Assembly: GCF_022985175.1 (NCBI RefSeq)
Contig: NC_066885.1
Coordinates: forward strand, 15,792,086-15,856,085
Source of the DNA: Labeo rohita
Taxonomy: Eukaryota > Chordata > Actinopteri > Cypriniformes > Cyprinidae
DNA length: 64,000 nt
Direction of reading: 5' to 3'
Below are positions 11,903-23,700 of the stretch, one piece after another. The translations under genes and the position numbers were made by a program. The stretch's first letter is position 1. Each line of letters starts with the position of its first letter. The notes below the pieces were generated by a model. That model was not told the DNA's origin. It ran no database searches and saw only the letters and a list, made by a program, of their open reading frames with translations.

Positions 11903-12194
11903 TCTTCATACAGACAGAAAGTATAAATAATTCTAAATTATTCAGTGTACTTTGATAACAGAGAGATGACATGAAAACGTTAGACATTAGAAAACAAAAG
12001 ACAGATTTTGAATTTAATAAAATCATCTGCTTAGATTCAAGTTTCTTGTAATATAATGATTTTACATACAGTATAATTATTAAAAAAAATGAAACCCTTC
12101 ATGGTTCCACTTTGGCTTTTTTTTTTTTTTTTTTTTTTTTGCCACGAGTGCAATTCCCTTATTTCCGCAAGAAACATTCTGCATTCATCCAGTT

Positions 12195-15100
12195 TCAAGG
12201 CTGTGTTCCATTGCTGAATCCTGTGGGATTCTGGGATTGCCAGCGCCATAGATCCTCACCTGTGTGATTAGAGAAAAAAAGTTTGACTAATCATGAGCTG
12301 TCGGTACTTCACACCCCATTATGCTCTTATCTACTTATGCATGCTGCGGAATTATAAGGAATTCAATTCACACTTACACATCCTCTCCAGGCCAAATTCA
12401 GCCTTCCAGCCCAGCTCTTTCTCCGCCAGGGTTGGATCTGCATAGCAGGAGGCCACATCACCACTCCGTCGAGGAGCAATCTCATAAGCAATCTGGGACC
12501 AGAAAAAAAAAAAAAAAAAAAAAATACTAGCATTGAAGAGAATATCAGATCAAAAAAAACCCATTCATACCAGTATAAACATCATTATGCCATTTATGTG
12601 ACCCTGGACCACAAAATCAGTCATAATGGTCAGTTTTTTAAAACTGAGATTTATACATCATCTGAAAGCTAAATAAATAAGCTTTCCCTTGATGTATGGA
12701 TATATTAATATCGTCCTATTTGTTAGGATAGGACAATATTTGGCTGAGGTACAACTATTTGAAGATCTGGAATCTGAAGTTGCAAAAAACTTTTTTTTTA
12801 AAGTTGTCCAAATGAAGTTCTTAGCAAGGCATATTACTAATCAGAAAATAAGTTTTGATAATTTTACGGTAGGAAATTTACAAAATATCTTCATGGAACA
12901 TGAACTTTACTGAATATCCTAATGATTTTTGGCATAAAAAAAGAAATGATAATTTTGACCCATACAGTGTATTTGTGGCTATTGCTACAAATATATCCAT
13001 GCTACTTATGACTGGTTTTGTGGTCCAGGGTCACATATGTACATTATATATATATGCGCTTTGTACCACAGTAGGTTTATGTTTTACCTTTCGACCTGAA
13101 GCCTTTTCCATGGCATTCACCATCTGCAGCACTGAGTATCCTGTACCTGTGCCCAGGTTATAAACCTACATAGAGACCAACACAGACATGTAAAACTGAG
13201 AAAAAAAAAGGATGTGAAAAATGAAGTACATTAAAGAGGAAGAAAAAATGTCGTACTTTACACCCACAGTTGTCCTTCAGTTTCCTGACGGCAGCAATGT
13301 GCCCCTTTGCCAAGTCAACAACATGGATGTAGTCTCTCACGCCTACCCAGAAAGAATGAATCAGCGTTAGCTGTTATTGAAAACTAAAATGAAAACGAAA
13401 TGGAACAATTATTGTTAACTGAAATAAAAAACAACTAGGGAAGAAAACCTCCAAACTCCAAAACTAACCAAAATAAAATAAATAATACTACTAATAATAT
13501 TATTTTAGTTTTAAAGACATAGTATGTTATAAAACTTGAAACCTTTACAACCACCTGCATGAATATGCCACTGGGAAGCAAAAACATTGCTGAGAATTTT
13601 AACAGCATTCATTTTTTTAACGATATACTGTAATTGAGCACATAAACTACAAAATTAAAAACTGAATAAACTGAATCTAGAAAAATTTTACAAAAAAAAC
13701 CTAATACCAGTGTTATTTTAGTATTATTTATATTAAAAATATACAATTATATATGATTTTAATATTATTATTATTTTAAATTCTATTTAGCTGTAATTTA
13801 TTTTTATATCAATTTTAGTCCTAGTAATTCTTATACTTCAACTTATTTTGTTTGAGTTAGTGGCTAAGAAAACATTCCTACATTTAATTTTCATTTTTTA
13901 AAGGGATCCCCGGGTATTAAGACTTGTATGGTTTAATATAAGGTAAATGTCTCTTACTAAAATATGCAGAAGAAAACCTATGAAAGATTTACGTTATTTT
14001 AAAAATCCACATCGTTTTATACACATTTTGGACTATAGGGGGCGCCATTATTTTGATTATGTAAAACAGTGGCACTCAGTGGCTACTGGTACTATCTGTT
14101 GCTATTTTTACTGCAACACAACTCGGAATAAGCAACTTGGAAAATAATATACTGGTACGATGCCACATTGTGTGGCTTTTGGTTGTTATTTTTTAGTCAA
14201 AGGGCAACAAGTTTTTACTGCTTTCCTAGTAATAAGAAGAGGAGAAAAGAATGGGAAGATGCCTGTGGATGAATAAAACTTCCTAAAGACCTGCGTCTTT
14301 GTTCTCTCCACTTTAGCCCTGATGCCTTTGAGTAGTGCTTTTAGTAGACCACATCTACTGAAAGTGCTTATGAATGGATTTCACATGATATCCTGGGGCG
14401 TTTAGACTCTTTGTGGGGAAAATCGATGGTACGGCATTTGGTTTAAGCCTATGTTTATATCCAACGCCACCTATAAGCTCTTTCAGTAGCTGTGGTCATC
14501 ATATCAGTATTTTATTATCAGAGTTGTGCTGTGGTAAAAACAGCAACAGGTAGTGCCAGTAGCTCACAAAGTGCAACCATTTTACGTCATCGAAATAATG
14601 GCGCCCCCATAGTCCAAAATATGTATATAACGATGTGAATTTTTTTTTAGGTAACATAAATATTTAATGGGTTTTCTACTACTTATTTCAGTAAGAGACA
14701 TCATTTATATTATAGTCTTAATACCCTGGGTTCTCTTCAAGGTTTTCAACTACCATCCATATTATATTTCAGCTTTGGTTCAATTAACGAAACGAAACAA
14801 TGTTTAATAATAAGAACTTTAACAATAAACCATCTCTCATCACCTGTTCCATCAGGAGTATTGTAGTCATTTCCAAACACATTTAGATGTTTTCGTCTGC
14901 CTACTGCAACCTGCCAGTGAGAAAGAACAACATCCATTATAATACACACAAGACACACATACACAAGTGCCTCTTTTAGACGTTAAGTGGTCAGATGGGT
15001 TACCTGGGCAACATAAGGTAGAAGGTTGTTTGGGATTCCCTGTGGATCTTCACCAATCTGTCCTGAGATGTGAGCACCAATGGGATTGAAGTACCTGAGC

Positions 15101-16452
15101 AGCACAGCATTCCAGTCCTGCAAGACATTTTATCAGTCACAAACCTGCCAAACTGTCAATAGTGTCCTAAAAGGGCAATCAGCTACCTTCTCTGCCGTGC
15201 ATTGGTCCCTGATCATTTCCTCTATGAAGTACTTGGTCTTGCCATAGGGGTTTGTGCAGCCGCCCACTGGATGCTGCTCATCAATAGGGAGTTTCTGAGG
15301 GTCTCCATAGACGGTGGCAGAACTGCTGAATACCACATTATGCACCCCATGAGACTGCATCACCTGATTCAGACACATACACAGGGCCACAGGCAGTAAG
15401 GCATTCCTTAAGCACTAACATGCACACACAAACTGTACTGAATCTGCATTTCATGAATCAGCGCAAAGATTCATATTGATGTTCCATGCATTAATAATGA
15501 TGCATGCATAAGGAGAATCCATGCAAAGACATATTTACAATTTGGACACATTTCGTACCTCCAGCAGATTGATGGTTCCTGTGAGATTGACTCTGTAGTA
15601 GCGTAAAGGCTGTTCTACTGATTCACCCACAGCTTTCAGTCCAGCAAAGTGCATCACTGCACAGAATGAGTGCTAGGATGCAGAGAGCAGAGAGGAAACA
15701 CAAAACTCCATTAACCACTAAGGGGCGCTATAACACATTATTTCACCAGGTCCATTGAGAAATCAGGTTGAGTCAGTTTTTGTCAAGTAAAACAAGTATG
15801 GAGAAATTAGCGCGAGTAAGTATTTTTTTAGTATATATATGAAAAAATATACATAAATAATAAAATATATATAAAATGCATGAAAATAAATGAAATATAA
15901 AATATATAAATAATAAAAATAACTATAATTAATCAAATAAAAAGAGAAGACGCATCTCTGAAAAAAAAAACTATATAAAATGTATATAAAAATATACATA
16001 AATAAAAAATGCAAGCATTTTTTATTTAGTCACAACAGGCCTGCTATATATATATGTGTAAACAATAAAAAGCATAAGACTATAATTAATAAATTAAAAA
16101 GAGCAGACATGTGGGTGAAAAAACATAAATAATAATAATAATAAAAAAATGCATTCAAATAAATGAAATAAAAATATAAATAATAAAAATAAAAAACAAC
16201 AAATAAAATGTGTAAAACTATAATTAGTAAAATAAAAATGGCTGAAAAATATACATAAATAACAAAATATAAAATGCATGAAAATAAATGAAATATAAAA
16301 TATATAAATAATAAAAATACAAAAATAAAAAGTATAAAACTATAATCAAATAAAAAGAGCAGACACGTCTGAAAAAAAAACTATATAAAATGTATATAAA
16401 AATATACATAATTATTTAGTACATAATATTTCGTCACAACATGCCTGCTATA

Positions 16453-16493
<41 letters not shown>

Positions 16494-17620
16494 TAATTAA
16501 TCAAATAAAAAGAGCAGACATGTGGCTGAAAAAAACTGAAAACAAAAATATACATAAATAATAAAATATATATAAAACAGATTAAAATAAATAAGAAATA
16601 TAAAAAAATTAAAAATAAAAGATAAATAAAAAGTACAAAACTATAATTAATAAAATAAAAAGAGCAGATTTTTAAAATAAAATAAAAAATATACATAAGT
16701 AACAAAATATAAAATGCATTAAAATAAATAAGAAATATATAAATAATAAAAATAAAACAATAAATAAAAAGCATAAAACTATAATTAATAAAATAAAAAG
16801 AGCAGACATGCGACTGAAAAAACCCCATAAATAATAAAATATATATATAAAAAATAAAATAAAAAGTAGACATGGTGTGGCTAATAATAATAATAATAAT
16901 AATAATAATATTATATACAAGAAGACTATGGGAGACATGTTAATAATATTAGAGCAAGTAATGGATATGAACAAGAGTGCATGTTCATTTTTACCTTTTT
17001 GAATATTTTCTCCAGCCCAGGTTTATCCAGAAGGTCCAGCTCATGGAACTCAATCTGAGTATTCATAAACTTCTCTATTCTCCGCAAGCTTTCTGGAACA
17101 TCACCCTCTCCTCAACAAAACACAGATCCACAAAAAATGACAGACATTGAAAAATACATTAGAAATTAATGTAAACTATTACATTAGTATGTGTGAACTA
17201 TTTTTTTTTTAAAAAAGTTTTGTTCTACATTAAAAGGCAGAATTAACACTATTTTACTATTTTAACAGAAACACTATTAACACGATTATTTAAAAAAAAA
17301 AAAAAAAAGACTATGTATTCCTTCATCCAGCAAATACAACATCTAGTATTGCAGCCAGGACACAAGGGCTCACTGTGTGTGCAGGATATTTCTAAGGCTC
17401 TTTGTAATGCAGTGTGATGTGCTGTACTGACAGGAGTCCCTGTGTGTTCAGAATACCATCAAAGCCCTTCTGCACTGTGAATTACTGAAGTCTGTTTACC
17501 TCTTACAGCATTACTGAAGTTATCGATGACCACTGGGTGATAACCAGCCTCTATGAGCTCCACAACACAGTGGCTGCCAATATATCCACCTCCTCCTGTC
17601 ACCAAGATCTTCTGACTCAT
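12195..17620 (-). CDS. gale: UDP-glucose 4-epimerase
   Basis: Interconverts UDP-galactose and UDP-glucose (and the N-acetyl forms) in the Leloir pathway; cytosolic, NAD-dependent. Coding exons: 17620-17500, 17110-16995, 15672-15559, 15363-15187, 15117-15004, 14910-14844, 13342-13257, 13165-13088, 12492-12378, 12259-12195. Phases join to 350 aa (human 348). NAD-binding TGGGGYIG lies at residues 8-15. The catalytic triad is S132 (FSSSATVYG), Y157 and K161 (NPYGKTK), the same numbers as in human. Further family stretches: RYFNPIGAHISGQIGEDP, VFGNDYNTPDGTGVRDYIHV, YNLGTGTGYSVLQM. The ATG is the first in the exon and follows a spliced leader. No frame break is seen. Confidence 0.97.
12599..13038. 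repeat. Dispersed repeat, family R2, longest clear copy
   Basis: Begins GTGACCCTGGACCACAAAAT and ends GTGGTCCAGGGTCAC, inverted ends of about 15 bases. It fills most of the gale intron between the exons at 12378-12492 and 13088-13165. Confidence 0.85.
13903..14745. mobile_element. Inverted-repeat DNA transposon with THAP-domain remnant
   Basis: Inverted arms: CGGGTATTAAGACT at the left and AGTCTTAATACCCTGGG at the right, extending inward through TTTGGACTATAGGGGGCGCC and GGCGCCCCCATAGTCCAAAA. TTAA lies just before the left end and TCAA at the right, which would suit a TTAA-targeting superfamily if one base has changed. It sits in a gale intron. The interior holds a broken THAP-like reading frame. 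Confidence 0.75.
14159..14334 (+). pseudogene. THAP zinc-finger fragment, frameshifted
   Basis: Plus-strand ATG start MPHCVAFGC, then, after a one-base frame change within KGNKF, the stretches KKRRKEWEDACG and IKLPKDLRLCSLHF. The C-x4-C ... C-x2-H pattern is the THAP zinc-binding signature known from P-element and Kolobok-type transposases. A stop (TGA) follows GCCTGTGGA where the family has Arg. It is a decayed transposon gene opposite to gale. Confidence 0.65.
15830..16870. repeat. AT-rich minisatellite, about 130-155 bp units
   Basis: A marker word close to AAAAAGAGCAGACATGTGGC recurs at about 15946, 16099, 16230 (degenerate), 16357, 16511, 16661 (partial) and 16799, so about seven imperfect units. 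Each unit ends in strings of ATAAATAATAAAATATA. It lies in the gale intron between exons 2 and 3. Confidence 0.8.
16458..16490. repeat. Long poly-A tract inside the minisatellite
   Basis: More than 30 uninterrupted A residues following TGCCTGCTATATGT. Confidence 0.9.
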
Positions 17621-18024
17621 GTTGACAGCCTTCAGAAGCGATTGAAAGATAAACACACAAAGGTGTATTATTGTAATTACTGGTTCATTGTTAATAGATA
17701 TGTGGGTGTGTCCTATTCTTACGCAACCTGTACGTGAATCTACGTGGCTAGACCTTCACCTGAAGCATCCTGTTTCATTGTATATGAATGGAGCTCTTTC
17801 ATTCATTAATGACTGGTACACTGTAGCATTAAAAACTCAACGAGGTCTCCAACATTTTTGAAGAGAGTAGTTGGTATATACGGCTACACTGATATAAAAC
17901 ACAATACGATTTTGAAAGTCACCTGACTGAAGGTATAAAGTGAGTTATTTTAGCTGTCAGAGCAAAACAAACAATGAAACACAATATAACCGCTCACATT
18001 AAATTGTATAGCGTTCACACTCAC

Positions 18025-18240
18025 CGTGCTGATGAATAGGGATCAGTGGATCAGTGAGGGTTTTGGGGAACCTGCGGGTGACAGCAGTCAGGACAGTGAC
18101 AGGTAGGCAGTTTAGTCGGTCTGTTTGGTTTATTCATTCTCGCTTCCTGGTTTCGTGGACACGTGGAAGTGTGTGACGCCGCTATCGTATGTGCTGCGTA
18201 ATTCACTTTTAAAAAAAAAGTCCTTTTGTTTCGGCGCAAT
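18025..18240 (-). promoter_or_regulatory. gale promoter and untranslated first exon
   Basis: Minus-strand donor CAGCACG|GTGAGTG at 18025/18024 is strong and lies about 400 bases upstream of the first coding exon, so an untranslated exon probably starts near 18060-18180. The stretch is less AT-rich than its neighbours and has no TATA box. The start site is inferred. Confidence 0.5.
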
Positions 18241-20784
18241 ACAGTACTTATGTATTTACTTACGTATGTAAGTAGTTATTTATTTTAATTATTTATTAAT
18301 TTGTTATAAGAGTATTCATTCATGCAGATTAGATCAGGATATCAGTGCACAGTAAACTAAAAAACTGTAAATGCGAATGCCTCCTACAAATGCGTTATGT
18401 TCATTTAAACACGCTCTTTGTAGACCAATATAAATAAGGAGAAAAGAAAGACAAAAACGGGAAAAAATATAACAAGGCATTAAGAAGACATTTAATTCAT
18501 TTTGAGAAATATATATTTATGTACAATATCTACACAAATTACGACCTAGATAAATCAAGCGTTCTCATAGAGACTTTTATTATGTACAATTTACTACTTC
18601 ATTAAAGAAATATTTTCCCTCACGCACAACTTTCGTTATGACGTGTCTGTCCCGTGGAAGTTCAGTGGTCGAATACAGTGATCATATGTCAGTCAGCTGG
18701 TTTTCATTCGTTTATTTTAAAATAGGGAAAGTCACTTTTACATCCACTCAAAGACCACCTCTTACAGTCCTGAACTAAAAACTTCATTTCGAAATATAAA
18801 AATAAATAATACACTACCAGTCAAAGATTTTTGAACAGTAAGATTTTTAAATGTTCACCGTGCTTGCATTTATTTGATCCAAAGTACAGCAAAAACATAA
18901 AAAAAAATAAAAAATATTTTTTATTATTTAAAATCACCTTTTTTATTTATATAGATTTTAAAATGTAATTTATTCCTGCAATATCAAAGCTGAATTTTTA
19001 GCATCATTACTCATCCTTCAGAATTCATTGTAATATTCTGATTTGCTACTCAAAAACATTCAGTATTATTATTGTGTTGAAAACAGCTGATTTTTTTCAT
19101 TTATCTAAAATATAAATCTTTTGTAACATTATAAATGTTTTTATCATCATTTTTGAACAATTTAAAGCATCCTTCCTAATTAAAAGTATTAATTTCTATA
19201 ATTTCTTTCTGAAAAAAAAATATATAGATATAGATAAATGCTGATCTTTGGATCTTTCTATTCATCAAAGAATCCTTAAAAAATGTACTCAACTGTTTTA
19301 AATATTGATGATAATAATAACTGTAAAAAAATGTTTCCTTAACAGCAAATCATCATATTTGAATGATTTCTGAAGGATCATGTGACACTGAAGACTGGAG
19401 AAATTATGCTGAAAATGTAGCTTTGATCACAGGAATAAATGACATTTTCAAATATTTTCAAATAGAAAACAGTTATTTTACATAGTAAAAATATTTCAAA
19501 ATTGTTCTGTTTTTGCTGTGCTTTGGATCATATAAAAGCAGACTTCTTGAGCAGAAGAAACTTCTTTAAAAACATTGCAAATCTCACTGTTCAAAAACTT
19601 TTGACTGGTAGTGTGTGTTAACAGTGACAGAGAATGAGAAAATACTGAAAGCAATAATGTGTGTACATTTTTTTTGCCAGAAAAATCTTCCGCAGGCTGT
19701 TGAATCTATAATACCTAAATGTCCCTTTCATCATCACTTTAAATACGGAACATTCATTAATATTTTCCTATTAGTTCAATATTTTTTCTACTCATTCTCA
19801 CGTAAACAGTCTTGCCAAGCCTCACTCATTTGTCAGTGAAAACTACACGTTTGAATACGCAGTAAGAAAAACAGACCTAAACAGTATAAACAAAATATTT
19901 ATTTATTAATGCTCATCTTTGGAATCGTATTGTCCTTTAATATATACATCACACTAATGGTACTTTGGTGTCAGAGTATCAGTGATGGTTTTGGGGCTCA
20001 AAGAAAACAAAACAGCTGCTGAATGAATCAGCTTGGTTCCGTAATCACAGTGAAAAAACACGGCACACATACAAGAGTAATGATTTCTGTGATTTGAGAT
20101 TTACACTGTAGTTCAGGTCTGTATAAGAATCTGAATAAAAAGAGCAAAATAGCACACAGACAAATTGAAACCTGCAATACCACATGAAAACCAACAGAGG
20201 GCAGAAAGAAGCAGTGGCAAACAAAACAGTCATTTTGATGGACACTCCTCACCCAACTCACAGCTCTGCTTTACACAGACACTCCAGCCTTTTTCAGGAG
20301 CTGCTCAGGAGATCCGTAATACTAGGACAAGCTATTCAATAGCATTCCTGTTCATTTTAGTGGGATGAATGCAGGGCTGGTGCAGGATCTCCATAAGTAA
20401 GCAACCTGTTTGCTTCAATTTTGGCTCTCAGTTCTTGGCACAGTTTTTGAGCTAATCACCTGAGCTGTACATGCTGATTGGTTAATGGCACAACATGAAA
20501 GCACACAGTCACAAGTCCATCTGTCAGCTCTTCTGTATAATATAATAAAACAAGCAAATCATTTGTTGCTTGCGAGAATCAGAATACGTGGCAGTGTTAG
20601 CAGGTCATGCTAACCAACTAGAGTCTCTAATACAAACTTCTTAGTTATTTAAAAAACATATGATCCCAGATTCACCTTTAAGGTTGCTTGAAAGTTGTTT
20701 ACTTCCCGTCAGAGGATATACTGTTGCTGTAGTGGAATTTTGAAAGCATTCGTGATCACTGAATCACTGTATATATTCACAGTC
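18241..20784. other. Intergenic gale to cytospin-like gene, repeats and 3' UTR
   Basis: No coding exon. It holds an R1 foldback element (18811-19617). The stretch from about 19890 to 20784 is likely the 3' UTR of the cytospin-like gene on the minus strand, with AATAAA-type signals around 19890-19910. Confidence 0.5.
18811..19617. mobile_element. Foldback element, family R1, intact ends
   Basis: Left end ACACTACCAGTCAAAGATTT, right end CTTTTGACTGGTAGTGTGT. The terminal inverted repeats match over about 35 bases with few mismatches, and the arms keep pairing inward. No coding sequence. This is the best-preserved R1 copy in the window. Confidence 0.85.
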
Positions 20785-23700
20785 TTACATCTCAAAATGA
20801 CGGTAGATGCTCTCTACGTATTCCAGAACTCTGTGCCAGTCCGGTGCTTCATCTTTTAGCATCTCCTCCACCGTCTGCGAAATCACAATGAAACATTAAT
20901 TAGAAATTAACAGCCACACAAAATCATACTAATAGTCACATTTGTATCATTTCCATGAATTATGTTTGAGTTCTGTTTGGATCACGATTGGTCACTATCA
21001 CGTTCAGTCAATCATGTCTGAGGCATTTACAAATCCAGCCAGTCATGTTTGAGTAATTCTCACATTCAGCCAACAATTTCTGAGCCAATTATGCATCTAA
21101 TCAATCGTTTCTAAGTTATTCACATGTCTATTTAATCACGAGTGAGTCATTTTTACATCTGGCCTGTCAAGTTTCTCATTCTCATCTGAAGTCAGCACCA
21201 ATATCTGACTCAAGCTGGAACTAATTAATAGTGCTTTGTTTAATTCATTTGGTGACTGAATAAGGGTGTAGTAAATAGTAATCACATAACTGAGTTATGA
21301 AATTAAATACAACTGTTTAGAAATAGCTCGAGTTCACCCACCAGTGATGCAGAGATTCCAAAACCTTCTCCAGTCTGGAATGCAAGAGTGAGATTCTCTT
21401 TCTGTGGATAAAATGATCACCAACATCATTATAACAATGCTTATATTAAAATGTTTGCATGCAAACATGCATATGAAGTGTGTTTTACCTTATTCTCTGG
21501 ACTGAGCTTGTTATATGGTATGTGAGAGGGGAGGTAACTATGGTAAATCGCACAAAAGGCCAAACCATCCACCCAGCAACTGCTGAAATTAGTGATCTCA
21601 ATATTCTGAAAGAAAGACAGGAGGCAGCAAAATAAGACAGAAAGGCAGATATTCTAGAATGCATAACAGTATAGTATTCTAGAAGTATTCTAGTATTCCA
21701 GTATTCTAGAATAGAGGACATATATCGATTCTACATTGTCCAATTTTATTGTAGATCATTTCTGGTGTAGAACAAACTAAATCTGTAACTTAAATAGGTT
21801 GTACCACAACAATACACCTACATAGAAAAAGGCGATTTAAAGAGACAGTTCACCCAAAAATGAAAATTCTGTGATTAATTACTCATTACTCACGTCTATG
21901 CAGGGTATCTATGCAAAAATATATTCATTTGTGTGCTGCAGATGAACGAACATGAGGTTGAGTAATCACAGAATTTTCATTTTTGGGTGAACTATCCCTT
22001 TAAATAACAGTGTGGCATTCTTCATGAATGGTTGTACAGACAAAAATCATCAGCAGAACCAAATGTAAATATAGCTGCAAGCAGCGATTTCCGGGGTTCA
22101 AGCGCTTTAAGGCATTTAAGCAAATATGGAAAAAGACATATTGTTTAGCAAGTCTGTAACCACCTAAATGAATGATTGGAAAAAAGCATTTTTGGCAAAT
22201 ACAGGTAATTTGCCAGAGAAATATTGTGTTTTTTCTTAACGTTTATGACTGTTATAGTGCCAGCTGTGGTCCGATTTCCTTAAAACTTTGCATGCTTGTT
22301 TAGAATCACCTGTTGCATGTGCTCACCAGGCTTTGTGAAGTTTTGAGTTTTCCTTTAGGCTTTATAAGATTTTGGATAAATTCAAACAGGCCCCTTTTCT
22401 AAACTAACTTGATTTAGCTTCCCAAAGGGTACATTTTTATTTTGATAATTATTGACCTAGAGAGTCCAGAGAATTGTACTGTCAATTATAATTTCCCAGA
22501 CTGAGCGAAAAACGTCTTTTTTTTTTACATCTTGTCAATCATTTAACAAACGATTTGATTGTCAGCAGTGGTTCTAAAGGCAAAGTTGTCCAGAATGAGG
22601 AGTTCTGTCATATGATACGAATATCATGTGTATGTGCGAAAAACCATGCAATGTGCAATTATTTACAGCCTTGAAAAATACATTATCACCCCCAGTTGTC
22701 AGTTTCTTTCAAATTTCTCTCTTTTGGGGCCGTGAGTCAAACAGGCCCACTGAGTTTTGTTCCAATCGGCCTCATTTAACCTGGTCTAATAGGTTCTCAA
22801 ACTTCATTGTTTTTTTGAGATATGCAAATGTCCTTGAAGAAACTTGTGGCACTTTGGACCAAGACCGTGCACTCAGATTTACATGTTGAAAGGGCAAATA
22901 GTTGTGCAGTTATAACCATTTTTTATGTTTTTTCCCATCTAATAGCACCACTAAGTGGCCAAGCTCTGCAAATTTCTTCTGTGGCCTCAGATCAAGCTCT
23001 TACATACTGTAAGTGTTCTGAGTTTTGCGAAGATATCTCATTCCGTTCAGAGGTTATAAGCATTTTACTAAAAGTGGCCCTGCTCCTTTCGAATATTTTT
23101 GGTGTCCTTTTGCGATGGTGAGTCGAAAGTTCAACTTTTTTTTTGATAATTATTGATATTTAATTTCCAGAGAATCTTTCTGTACTGGTTTGGTTCCAAA
23201 TGGGCGAAAAACCTAGAACATACACAGAAGTAGGTTTTTGCAAAAAATGCGAAATACCCAGGAGGCTCACAATCGAATCTGCATTTTGTCTGGCGTGAGC
23301 CAAGGATTCCAACGACATAAGACATTTGAGCCTGCGACTGGCGGTTTAGGGGTTATGAGCGAATTAGTACTTTTGATCGCTGTAGTGCCCCATCAGTCCA
23401 ATTGCGGTGAGTTTTGGTCACATTGTAGGTGGTGTGAGTACTACCATTCCTACAAGTCTCTACGACTTACAGTTTGGTCTGCACAATTGGTTTTATGTGG
23501 AGATCGCTGATCCGTGACCATTCAAACAATTACAATAGGGTTCAAGCTATGTGCTTGAACCCCTAATAAATACAAAAGCAAAAAAGTCCCTTATTATTTC
23601 AAAGATAAAATTTAAAAACAACAGAATATACATATGCACTACTGTTTAAAATGCTTATGAAAGAAGACTCTTATGTTCACCAAGGCTGCATGTATTTAAT

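Noticed and set aside
15763..16974. Several Phe/Tyr/Ile-rich ORFs on the minus strand resembling membrane proteins
   Set aside because: They are translations of the A-rich minisatellite in other frames; no start context or conservation is expected.
18051..18239. 62-codon minus-strand ORF at the gale promoter
   Set aside because: It overlaps the untranslated first exon and carries no recognisable motif.
22626..23510. Three overlapping plus-strand ORFs of 87-99 codons
   Set aside because: They lie inside the 1.5-kb repeat element and show no domain. I read them as chance frames in a more GC-balanced element.
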